DNA of 64,000 nucleotides from the NCBI RefSeq assembly GCF_010119245.1, contig NZ_WNKG01000003.1, forward strand, positions 62,001-126,000, read 5' to 3'. Under the pieces are notes generated by a model that saw nothing but the letters and a program-made list of their open reading frames with translations, was not told where the DNA came from and did no database searches. Both the position numbers and the translations under genes were made by a program. This document shows, in pieces, positions 18,700 through 27,506 of the stretch. Numbering within the stretch: the stretch's first letter is position 1; every line of letters starts with the position of its first letter. The stretch comes from Cyclobacterium salsum (GTDB lineage Bacteria > Bacteroidota > Bacteroidia > Cytophagales > Cyclobacteriaceae).

Positions 18700-19689
18700 T
18701 TGAAAAAAGAAAAACTAATAAAATTTTTAAATAACCTTACCACAGCCAAAGATAATAGGGAGGTAATGGATTGGCTGAAAAAAACCGGTTCTGAAGATCG
18801 TTTTCTGAACCTGATTGAAAAGGACTGGAATTTCGGGAGGCCTGCAAAAGTAAGTCAATCTAAGCAGCAGCAAATGCTGGATCATATTCACAAGGCCACA
18901 TTGAAAAATCAGGAGGTTCATAATGGGAAGGCAATTTTTCAGCAATTTCTGAAACTCGGAAAGGTAGCTGCGACGTTTTTATTGTTGCTGTTTTCCGTCT
19001 ATTTTCTGTATGAATTGGGATTTTCAAAGAAGGGAGAACCCATTTTAGCGGAGGTTGCCCCAATGAAAATTCAGAAAAGCACTGCGGCAGGTGAAAAATT
19101 ACGGCTGCTGCTTCCAGATAAGTCAGAAGTGGTCGTCAACTCCCTTTCCACCCTCACTTTTTATTCTGATTTTGGGATCGACAACCGGGAAATAATACTA
19201 GAAGGTGAAGCATTTTTTTCAGTAGCGCCAGACAAAGAAAAGCCATTTATCGTAAAAACGGGTGCTGTGGCAACCACTGCCCTGGGCACCGCCTTTAATG
19301 CTTATTCACGAGCAGAAGGAGTTAAAATTTCTCTAACGGAAGGACGAGTCAATGTTACCAAAAATGCACAGGTAATTTCCCTTCTACCGGGAGAGATGGC
19401 CTTAGAACAGTCTGAAATGGCTTCCGGTTTAAGCAAAGCAAAATTTGACCTGGACCAAACCACCTTATGGAAGGAGGGGAAGATCCGATTTCAGAGCAAA
19501 CCATTTAAGGAAATCCTTCAAACACTTGAAAATTGGTACGGTGTACGATTTGAAACAAAAGCCTTAGACAACCGGAAAGTCACCGGTTTATTTAACAATG
19601 AAAGCCTGGAAGATATATTGACCGGCTTGAGTTTTTCCCTTGGGTTTGAATACCAGATCAATCAAAAAAATGTAGTCATAAAATTCTGA
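18700..19689 (+). CDS. FecR-family anti-sigma factor (unit 2)
   Basis: A 329-residue FecR protein of the same length as the first. It starts at TTG 18700, has a TM helix near residues 88-105 (AATFLLLLFSVYFLYEL), a FecR domain (TAAGEKLRLLLPDKSEVVVNS, LEGEAFFSVAPDKEKPF, TTALGTAFNAYS) and a DUF4974-like end. The N-terminal sigma-binding part differs clearly from the first FecR, while the last 82 or so residues are identical, which points to gene conversion of the receptor-contacting end. No sigma gene precedes it, so it either shares the sigma factor at 10144 or uses one encoded elsewhere. Confidence 0.92.
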   Translation: MKKEKLIKFLNNLTTAKDNREVMDWLKKTGSEDRFLNLIEKDWNFGRPAKVSQSKQQQMLDHIHKATLKNQEVHNGKAIFQQFLKLGKVAATFLLLLFSVYFLYELGFSKKGEPILAEVAPMKIQKSTAAGEKLRLLLPDKSEVVVNSLSTLTFYSDFGIDNREIILEGEAFFSVAPDKEKPFIVKTGAVATTALGTAFNAYSRAEGVKISLTEGRVNVTKNAQVISLLPGEMALEQSEMASGLSKAKFDLDQTTLWKEGKIRFQSKPFKEILQTLENWYGVRFETKALDNRKVTGLFNNESLEDILTGLSFSLGFEYQINQKNVVIKF

Positions 19690-19785
19690 TTGCCTATGAG
19701 ATAAAAACAAAAAGCAGGATAAAATTCCCATCGCCAAATGAAACATTTTACCCTGCCCGCTTTAAAGAAATCAATTCAATAAAAC
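19498..19785 (+). repeat. 288-bp perfect direct repeat, copy 2
   Basis: Identical to 11705-11992. It covers the 3' end of the second FecR gene and the FecR-SusC intergenic region, stopping about 10 bases before the SusC ATG, after which similarity continues at a lower level into the SusC signal peptide. Confidence 0.95.
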
Positions 19786-19795
19786 ACCTAAAATT

Positions 19796-22700
19796 ATGAA
19801 AAGAAAAATACTATACCTAATCAAGATGGTATCCAAGAACCTGCTATACGGCTGTATATTGCAATGTGTGTTTCTGACTACCTTGCTGGCCAATGACTCC
19901 AAAGCCCAGATCAAACCGATCGATGAGAGTTTCCTTCGTATGGCCGATAGGGAGTGGAGTTTAAAGGAAGTTTTTCAAGTACTGGAATCCAAAACAGATT
20001 ATGTATTCATTTTCCCAGACGACCTGCTTGCTGGCAGGAGTCCGGTAAACCTGAAAGCTGGAAGACAATCGGTCAATGACATCCTGGTACAGGTAGCCCA
20101 AACTTCCAAATTGAAATTCAGGCAGGTCAATAATTCCATTTATGTCGGGGGCTCCAAAACCACCAACCAAAGCGTGGAAGTCACTATTTCTTTTGATTTT
20201 ATAGAAATAACCGGGAAAGTGGTAGACCAGGATGGAAGTCCCATACCGGGAGCTACTGTGCTCGTGGAGGGAACTTCCACAGGGACGGCTTCAGACATTG
20301 ATGGTAATTTTTCCATCGAGGCACCTGAGGGATCCGTGCTGCTGTTTTCGTTTATTGGTTATCAATCCCAGCGGGTAACCGTTGGCAATCAAACCAGCCT
20401 GACGATTACCTTAACGGAGGACCAGTCATCATTGGAAGAAGTGGTGGTAGTGGGTTATGGAACCCAGAAAAAAGTAAACGTCATCGGATCGGTTTCGCAG
20501 ATCACGGCTGAAAATATTGAAAACCGCCCGGTACAGCAACTCTCCCAAGCCATTACAGGTCAAATGCCGGGAGTAACGGTTATTCAAAGGTCTGGCAGGC
20601 CTGGCCAGAGTGGTGGCAATATCAGGATTAGAGGGGTAGGTTCCTTTGGAGCCACACCCAATGCATTGATCTTGATTGACGGCATACCGGGAAATATGAA
20701 TGATATCAACCCAGATGATGTGCAGTCCATTTCAGTACTAAAGGATGCCTCATCGGCTGCGATATATGGGGCCAGAGCCGCCAATGGGGTTATTTTGGTA
20801 ACCACCAAAAATGGATCTGACAAAAAAATGACGGTAAGCTACAATGGCTATGTGGGCGTTAATCAGCCGACTCAGCTACCTCAGTTTGTAGATTCCTGGG
20901 ATTATGCTGCCATGTACAATATCGCCTCCGGTAGCAATAGTTTTACAGACGAGGACATAGCCAATTACCGGTCACAATCCGATCCGGATAATTATCCCAA
21001 TACCCGGTTTTTAGACCATGTGTTTGCCGGAGATGGGGTCCAGACCGGCCATACCCTTACCTTGAACGGAGGAGATGAAAACAATAAATATTTTCTTTCA
21101 GGAGGTATTTTAAGTCAAGAGGGAATTGTACCCAAAAATAACTATAACCGGTATAATCTGAGGTTGAACCTTGAAAATAAGTTGGGGGAGCATTTTAAAT
21201 TGACCACCAGATTATTTGGATCCATAGAGGAGCGAAATGAACCCCAGGCCACCGCAAATAAAGGTGGAGAGCTCGATGACCAGCTGATTCAAAATGCCAT
21301 CAGGTATCCCGCAGTCTATTTGGGCCAGGCTTCAAACGGAGATTTTGGCATTGGTCCTGAAAGTGGAGGAACCCCTGTATCATGGCTGCAATCAGATTCC
21401 TACCTGACCAATCCCAGAACTCGTACTGGAATAAACATGAAATTGGATTGGACCCCGATAGACGGACTGGTTTTTTCGGCCATTGGGGGTTACAACTCAT
21501 TTTTGCTCGAACAACGGTCTTACCTGGCTTCCCAGCGATTGAATGATGATGTTTTTCATGCACAATCCTACCTGAACCAATTCAGCAATAAGGAAATTTT
21601 CAAAACAGCCCAGCTAATCGGAGAATATTCGAAAAGTTTCAATAAAAATAATTTGGACTTTTTGTTGGGCTATACTTTCGAAAACCAAATCAATACCTAT
21701 TTCAATGGCTACCGGCAAGATTTCCCCAGCAATGATTATACAGTAATCGGTATGGGAGGGGCTGATAATCAGAGAGTCGGTGGTTTTGATGCGGAATGGG
21801 CCATTCAATCCCTTATTTCAAGGGTAAAATTCAACCATGACGAAAAATACCTGTTTGAAACCACTTTGAGGTATGATGGTTCTTCCAGGTTTCCTGAAAA
21901 TAATAAATATGCGCTATTTCCTTCCATGGCACTGGGCTGGAGACTTTCAGACGAACTTTTCCTGGAGAACTGGAATTGGCTTTCCGATTTTAAATTAAAA
22001 GCCTCTTGGGGAATTTTGGGAAATCAGAATATTGGAAACTACCCTTACCAAACCGTACTTAACTCCGGTAGGAATTACCCATTCGGTGGCAGTATTTCCA
22101 CGGGGGCAGCCTATTCTGATTACAGGGATGCTAATATACGTTGGGAATCCACTGAAACGTTGGATTTTGGCGCTGAAACGAGCTTTTTGGAGGGTAAATT
22201 ATCATTTAATTTCACCTATTTTAACCGCAATACGACTGATATCCTTTTTCAACCTACTGCAAGTGTGTCATCCATTTTAGGAGTAGGTATTGGAGAGATC
22301 AATACCGGAGCGGCTAAAAATAAAGGCTGGGAATTCGATTTTGGATATCGAAACCAAATCAATGAATTTCAATACAATGTTTCAGGGAATTTTTCCATTA
22401 TCAATAATGAGGTCGTTACGTTAGGCCTGGGAAATGTGGAACAGCCTAATGGAATGGTAGGCAATGGATCTACCTTGTTTTTAGGCTTCCCAATGGAAAT
22501 GTATTACGGATATGAATCAGACGGCGTTTTTATAACGGAGGAGGATATATCCGGTTGGCCCAATCAATCTGCCATCACACCAAACCCTCAGCCAGGCGAT
22601 ATACGTTATAAGGACATCAGTGGTCCCGACGGCGTACCCGATGGTAGGGTGGACCCCACGTACGACAGGACCTATTTGGGAAGCAGGATTCCTAAATATA

Positions 22701-23176
22701 CCTATGGATTGAATTTTGGATCCAGGTACAAAGGATTTGACATATCCGTCTTCTTACAAGGCGTGGCTGGCGTAAGTGGTTTTTTGAATAACTACGCCGG
22801 TTGGGCATTTTTTAATCTGGGAAATATTCAAAAATGGCAGATGGATGGCCGGTTTGATCCCGATAGTCCCGAACGGTACCCGGCTTATCCCCGATTGGAG
22901 GTCATTACCAACAGCGGAACGCCCAATACCGTCATTTCCGATTTTTGGGTAACTAATGCTTCTTACCTCAGAGTAAAAAACCTTCAGCTGGGATATACAC
23001 TTCCCGCAACTATACTTGAAAGGATTGGACTGCAAAACCTAAGACTCTATTTAAGTGGAGAGAATGTACTTTCGTTCACCTCCTATGCAGAAGGTTGGGA
23101 TCCTGAAATCAATACGGGTGGGGCCTATTATCCCATTTTGGCCACCTATACCCTGGGTGTAAATGCCAGATTTTAA
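19796..23176 (+). CDS. SusC-family TonB-dependent transducer with STN domain (unit 2)
   Basis: An 1126-residue paralogue of the SusC at 12003. The first 100 or so residues, with signal peptide and STN domain (WSLKEVFQVLESKTDYVFIF), are nearly the same as in the other copy. The plug (INIRIRG-like GGNIRIRGVGSFG, VLKDASSAAIYGARAANGVI) and barrel diverge strongly. This fits two transporters that keep the same signalling front end but import different glycan pieces. A carboxypeptidase-regulatory-like domain (ITGKVVDQDGSPIPGATVLV) lies between. It is flanked by FecR upstream and SusD downstream. Confidence 0.95.
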   Translation: MKRKILYLIKMVSKNLLYGCILQCVFLTTLLANDSKAQIKPIDESFLRMADREWSLKEVFQVLESKTDYVFIFPDDLLAGRSPVNLKAGRQSVNDILVQVAQTSKLKFRQVNNSIYVGGSKTTNQSVEVTISFDFIEITGKVVDQDGSPIPGATVLVEGTSTGTASDIDGNFSIEAPEGSVLLFSFIGYQSQRVTVGNQTSLTITLTEDQSSLEEVVVVGYGTQKKVNVIGSVSQITAENIENRPVQQLSQAITGQMPGVTVIQRSGRPGQSGGNIRIRGVGSFGATPNALILIDGIPGNMNDINPDDVQSISVLKDASSAAIYGARAANGVILVTTKNGSDKKMTVSYNGYVGVNQPTQLPQFVDSWDYAAMYNIASGSNSFTDEDIANYRSQSDPDNYPNTRFLDHVFAGDGVQTGHTLTLNGGDENNKYFLSGGILSQEGIVPKNNYNRYNLRLNLENKLGEHFKLTTRLFGSIEERNEPQATANKGGELDDQLIQNAIRYPAVYLGQASNGDFGIGPESGGTPVSWLQSDSYLTNPRTRTGINMKLDWTPIDGLVFSAIGGYNSFLLEQRSYLASQRLNDDVFHAQSYLNQFSNKEIFKTAQLIGEYSKSFNKNNLDFLLGYTFENQINTYFNGYRQDFPSNDYTVIGMGGADNQRVGGFDAEWAIQSLISRVKFNHDEKYLFETTLRYDGSSRFPENNKYALFPSMALGWRLSDELFLENWNWLSDFKLKASWGILGNQNIGNYPYQTVLNSGRNYPFGGSISTGAAYSDYRDANIRWESTETLDFGAETSFLEGKLSFNFTYFNRNTTDILFQPTASVSSILGVGIGEINTGAAKNKGWEFDFGYRNQINEFQYNVSGNFSIINNEVVTLGLGNVEQPNGMVGNGSTLFLGFPMEMYYGYESDGVFITEEDISGWPNQSAITPNPQPGDIRYKDISGPDGVPDGRVDPTYDRTYLGSRIPKYTYGLNFGSRYKGFDISVFLQGVAGVSGFLNNYAGWAFFNLGNIQKWQMDGRFDPDSPERYPAYPRLEVITNSGTPNTVISDFWVTNASYLRVKNLQLGYTLPATILERIGLQNLRLYLSGENVLSFTSYAEGWDPEINTGGAYYPILATYTLGVNARF

Positions 23177-23212
23177 GTACAAATGAATTCAATCAATAAA
23201 AGGAATATTCTT

Positions 23213-24850
23213 ATGAAAACGATATATAAGCCATTGTTAGTTATGCTCCTGCTAATTTCGGGAATCGCTTGCGATGATAAACTGGAGCAATTTCCCACCG
23301 ATGCCTTCGCTAGCGGAACATTCTGGACTTCCGAATCCAATGCCCTGATCGCTTTGACCGGAATGTATAGAGGTAATATCAATTATGGAACCCAGGTCGT
23401 CCCCTCAGATTGGTGGACGTATTGTGGGATCGTTTTTTTGGAGTTTGCTACGGATAATGCCTATGATAGGAGAGGGGATAATTCGACTTATAACCGCCTG
23501 ACAGATGGTACCTTGTTGCCTAATAATAATGTCGTAAATGGTTATTGGCAGGGATCTTACCGGAGGATAGCCATTACCAATGATTTTCTGGAAAACATTG
23601 ATAACGTAAACATGCCCGAAGAAAACAAGCAGAGAATGAAAAGCGAAGCGCGTTTTTTAAGGGCAACCCAATACTTTTACCTGTCCCAGTTTTGGGGAGA
23701 TGTACCCTTGGTTACGACTACCTTATCCCCGGATGAAGCCAATAATGTGGAGAAGTCAAGTAAATCGGTTATAGTGGATTTCACGATTCAGGAGTTAGAA
23801 GAAGCAGTAAATGGACTGCCCCGATTTTCCGATATTCCAGCTTCCGAAATAGGAAGGGCAAGCAAACAAGCTGCACTGGCCTTTTTGGGTAGGCTGTACC
23901 TCGCTGAAAAACGCTTTGATGAGGCATCCGAAGTGTACCAGCAAATCATTGATTATGGTGATAATATTATAGATACGGAATATGGCCCACTATTTACCAC
24001 AGAAAATGAAGACAGCCGTGAAAATATTTTCAGTGTGCAATTTGTTTCAGGATTAGCCCCTAATGCCATGCCCCAGCATGCCTTCCCTGCTGCCTCCAGT
24101 GGTTGGCACATCATTAATCCATTGGGTAGCTTGGCTGAGGAATATGGTTTTGACGATGGCTCGGCTTTTTCTTATGATGATCCTAAGTTCATTCAGGAGG
24201 ATATGGGAGCCAACCGAGATCAGCGCTTTAGAGATACATTTATTTGGAATGAATCTACTTTTCAGGGAAGGAGATATGTATGCCATCCTGATTCAACCCA
24301 ATCCGTGGATCAGCTAACTTATTCCAAACAAGCGACGCGTACCGGATTTGGATTTAGAAAATATTTTGATGAATCGTTTAGTGGCAATCTGCGCAATGAC
24401 TATGGTGGCAACATTCCGATCATTCGCTATGCCGAAGTTTTACTCAGTTATCTTGAAGCGGAACTTGAAGCGGGTAATACCATTACTCAGGAGTTGCTTG
24501 ATCAAACTATAAATCTTGTCCGTGGAAGAGAATCAGTAAATCTACCTCCCATAACCGAAACCAACCCGGACCTACTTCGGGACATCCTTCGCAGGGAACG
24601 ACGAATAGAATTGGCATTTGAAGGCTCCCGTTTATGGGATATTTTGCGCTGGGAAATTGGAGATGAAGTTTTAAATGGAGATTTTTGGGGAGCACCCTTT
24701 CCGGATTCGGAACGGTACCCTACCACGTCCATAAAACTGGATCCGCAGTCCAGGTGGTATGTCACCACTAAAAATTTCCGGCCGGGAGTCGATGATCAAT
24801 GGCCCATTCCTGAATCTGAAACCAACATAAACCCAAATTTGGCAGAGTAA
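23213..24850 (+). CDS. SusD/RagB-family glycan-binding lipoprotein (unit 2)
   Basis: A SusD protein of about 545 residues. I prefer the ATG at 23213 (MKTIYKPLLV) over 23183 because it gives a normal lipoprotein signal ending in LISGIAC. Family marks are DDKLEQFPTDAF, the helix SEARFLRATQYFYLSQFWGDVPLV, ASKQAALAFLGRLYLAEKR and the C-terminal RRERRIELAFEGSRLWDILRW. It ends INPNLAE, slightly truncated against the usual NPGY ending. It follows the STN-type SusC and overlaps nothing; the PhoD-like gene starts 5 bases after its stop. Confidence 0.94.
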   Translation: MKTIYKPLLVMLLLISGIACDDKLEQFPTDAFASGTFWTSESNALIALTGMYRGNINYGTQVVPSDWWTYCGIVFLEFATDNAYDRRGDNSTYNRLTDGTLLPNNNVVNGYWQGSYRRIAITNDFLENIDNVNMPEENKQRMKSEARFLRATQYFYLSQFWGDVPLVTTTLSPDEANNVEKSSKSVIVDFTIQELEEAVNGLPRFSDIPASEIGRASKQAALAFLGRLYLAEKRFDEASEVYQQIIDYGDNIIDTEYGPLFTTENEDSRENIFSVQFVSGLAPNAMPQHAFPAASSGWHIINPLGSLAEEYGFDDGSAFSYDDPKFIQEDMGANRDQRFRDTFIWNESTFQGRRYVCHPDSTQSVDQLTYSKQATRTGFGFRKYFDESFSGNLRNDYGGNIPIIRYAEVLLSYLEAELEAGNTITQELLDQTINLVRGRESVNLPPITETNPDLLRDILRRERRIELAFEGSRLWDILRWEIGDEVLNGDFWGAPFPDSERYPTTSIKLDPQSRWYVTTKNFRPGVDDQWPIPESETNINPNLAE

Positions 24851-24855
24851 TTATT

Positions 24856-27471
24856 ATGAAAAGAAGACATGTAGTAAAAGCAATTGCACTCGGATCCATT
24901 ACCCCGCATTTACTTGTTGGCGCATCCTCTAGTTTTGCGATTGCCCCAAAATCCAATAAACAATCAGCCCTGGCTGCTTTTCAAAGTGCCTGGCAGCAAT
25001 GGCCCAACATGCCCTGGGTGGGGCCGGAATACTGGGGAAACCGCCTGCAGGACTGGGAAATTCGTAATGGTCGTGCCGTTTGCGTAATCTCCGACAAAAA
25101 CCGTTCACTTCATTGCCTTACCCATCAACTGGGAACCGAACCCGGAGAATTTGCCTTAGAGGTAAAATTGGAATGGATCAATGCAGCCGCCAAAGGAATG
25201 CCGGAAGCCTATGCGGGTTTTCGCCTGGCGGCTAAGGGTAAATTCCCCGATTACCGCTCAGCAGCGGTTTTTGGTCAGGGACTGGATGCCGGCATCAACG
25301 GAGAGGGGCATTTGGTGATCGGTGAAAAAAAAGGGACTCAAGAAATCTCCCTGGAATCCGAAATGACCCTTCACCTGCAGGTAAAAGGAAACGAAATCCA
25401 ATTAAAAGCCTTGGATTCGGATAATGGGAAACTGCTGGGCATGTTGACCTATACCCAACCCAACGCCAACTGTGAAGGCAATCTGGCCCTAATTACCCAT
25501 TTTCCCATGGAGGCTACTGGAAGCCCTTCTGTGGCCTTTTCGGATTGGCAAATTTCCGGAGACAAGATCGTGGGTGCCCTTGCTCAGGAGTTTGGCCCCA
25601 TCTGCTTTGCTCATTATACCCTTCACCGCAACACGTTAAAATTAGCCGCCCAGTTGGCACCCGTAGACCAGGTACCGGGTATGGAAGTAAGTTTGCAGGT
25701 AAAGAAAAACGGTCAATGGACCAGCCTGCAACAAGCCAAGCCGGATCCCCTTGGCCGGGTAGTGCATTTCCGGCAGGAAAACTGGAATGCTGAAGAAGCC
25801 GTTCCTTACAGGGTCAAATTGGACCTGCCGCTGAAATCAGGTAGCCAATCTTATTTTTACGAAGGCAGCATTGCCCGGGAACCTTCTTCCGAAGAAAAGG
25901 TGAAAATGGCGGTCTTTAGCTGTAATGCGGATTATGGGTTTCCAGATCAGGAGGTCAGTACTCATGTTCCGAAACACCAACCAGATCTGGCCGTCTTTCT
26001 TGGCGATCAGTTTTACGAAAGTACCGGAGGTTTTGGTATCCAGACTTCCCCGCTCGAAAAATCTAGCCTGGATTACTTGCGCAAATGGTATATGTTTGGC
26101 TGGTCCTACCGGGAAATTTTCCGACACATCCCCAGTGCCTTTATTCCAGACGACCACGACGTGTATCATGGAAACGTATGGGGCGAAGCCGGAAAGTCAG
26201 CGCCTACCGATGAAGGATGGGGCTATGTGGCCCAGGATCAGGGCGGGTATAAAATGCCCCCCGAATGGGTGAATATGGTGCAGCTGACCCAGACCGGTCA
26301 TTTGCCCGATCCCTATGACCCCAGCCCGGTAAAACAAGGGATTACCACTTATTATACCGATTGGCTTTATGGCGGGATTAGTTTTGCTATTCTGGAGGAC
26401 CGGAAATTCAAATCTGCTCCCAAAAATGTGTTGCCCGAAGAGGCTAAAGTGCTTAATGGCTTCATTCAAAACCCGGAATTTGATATCAAAGCGCATTATG
26501 ACGTGGATGCGGACTTGCTGGGCGAGCGGCAGCTGGAATTTCTGGAGCATTGGTCTTCGGATTGGAGTCAGGGAGCGGAAATGAAAGCCGTATTGTCTCA
26601 GACCAATTTCTGTACGGTGGCCACCCTACCCAAAGGCAGCATTATTGATAGCATCGTTCCCAAATTACCCATACCCAAACCGGGCGAGTACGTATCTGGC
26701 GATGCCCCTACCACGGACATGGATTCAAACGGCTGGCCACAAAAGGGAAGGGATGAAGCCCTGCGACTGATCCGCAAAGCCTTTGCCCTCCATGTGGCCG
26801 GCGATCAACACCTGGCCTCCGTGGTGCATTACGGAGTGGAGGAACATGGAGATGCCGGATTCGCCTTTGCTGGTCCGGCGTTGAATAACCTTTTCCCCAG
26901 GCGCTGGTGGCCGGAAGTACCTGCCGGACATGTGCCATTGCCCGGGCGACCGGATTACACCGGTAATTTTGAAGATGGGTTTGGAAACAAATTGACCGTT
27001 CATGCCATCGCAAATCCGCATGTTTCCGGGAGGGAACCTGCTTTAATTTACGACAGGGCTACCGGTTACGGGATGGTCACCTTTGACAAAGTCCAAAAAA
27101 ATATCCGGATCGAATGTTGGCCCAGATACGTGGATCCCGAAATGAATCCAAACGGGCAGTATACTGGTTGGCCGGTAACGATCAGCCAACAAGACAACTA
27201 CGCCAGGGCATCGATAGGGACGCTACCAGAGCTGGACCTGAGTAAGTGCCATCACCCGATCGTTCAGGTAGTGGATGAGGATACCGGCGAGCTGGTTTAT
27301 TCCTTAAGAGTACGGGAAACCAGTTTCCGCCCTAAAATATTCAAGGAATCCAATTACCTGGTTCGGGTTTGGGAGGATCTGCAAAGCCGGGAACAGGTTT
27401 TTCCTGGCCTGGCATTGGATGTCCACAATGAAAAATTGCTAGCGGTGAATCCCTTGCCGCTGAAAGCCTAA
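24856..27471 (+). CDS. PhoD-like exported phosphoesterase
   Basis: An 871-residue protein with a short leader (MKRRHVVKAIALGS) that resembles a degenerate Tat signal, as PhoD enzymes often carry. The N-terminal 350 residues are beta-rich and not recognised. The C-terminal part is a PhoD-type metallophosphoesterase: FLGDQFYE with Asp384, the metal site PDDHDVYHGN with Asp432, Asp433, His434 and Asp435, and HVAGDQHLASVVHYG later. Known PhoD enzymes cleave phosphate mono- and diesters. Its place between SusD and a sulfatase suggests work on a phosphorylated or sulfated glycan substituent, which is inference. The gene starts 5 bases after the SusD stop. Confidence 0.88.
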   Translation: MKRRHVVKAIALGSITPHLLVGASSSFAIAPKSNKQSALAAFQSAWQQWPNMPWVGPEYWGNRLQDWEIRNGRAVCVISDKNRSLHCLTHQLGTEPGEFALEVKLEWINAAAKGMPEAYAGFRLAAKGKFPDYRSAAVFGQGLDAGINGEGHLVIGEKKGTQEISLESEMTLHLQVKGNEIQLKALDSDNGKLLGMLTYTQPNANCEGNLALITHFPMEATGSPSVAFSDWQISGDKIVGALAQEFGPICFAHYTLHRNTLKLAAQLAPVDQVPGMEVSLQVKKNGQWTSLQQAKPDPLGRVVHFRQENWNAEEAVPYRVKLDLPLKSGSQSYFYEGSIAREPSSEEKVKMAVFSCNADYGFPDQEVSTHVPKHQPDLAVFLGDQFYESTGGFGIQTSPLEKSSLDYLRKWYMFGWSYREIFRHIPSAFIPDDHDVYHGNVWGEAGKSAPTDEGWGYVAQDQGGYKMPPEWVNMVQLTQTGHLPDPYDPSPVKQGITTYYTDWLYGGISFAILEDRKFKSAPKNVLPEEAKVLNGFIQNPEFDIKAHYDVDADLLGERQLEFLEHWSSDWSQGAEMKAVLSQTNFCTVATLPKGSIIDSIVPKLPIPKPGEYVSGDAPTTDMDSNGWPQKGRDEALRLIRKAFALHVAGDQHLASVVHYGVEEHGDAGFAFAGPALNNLFPRRWWPEVPAGHVPLPGRPDYTGNFEDGFGNKLTVHAIANPHVSGREPALIYDRATGYGMVTFDKVQKNIRIECWPRYVDPEMNPNGQYTGWPVTISQQDNYARASIGTLPELDLSKCHHPIVQVVDEDTGELVYSLRVRETSFRPKIFKESNYLVRVWEDLQSREQVFPGLALDVHNEKLLAVNPLPLKA

Positions 27472-27506
27472 AAAAAACCTATTTCCGTACCGAACGAAAA
27501 ACGAGA

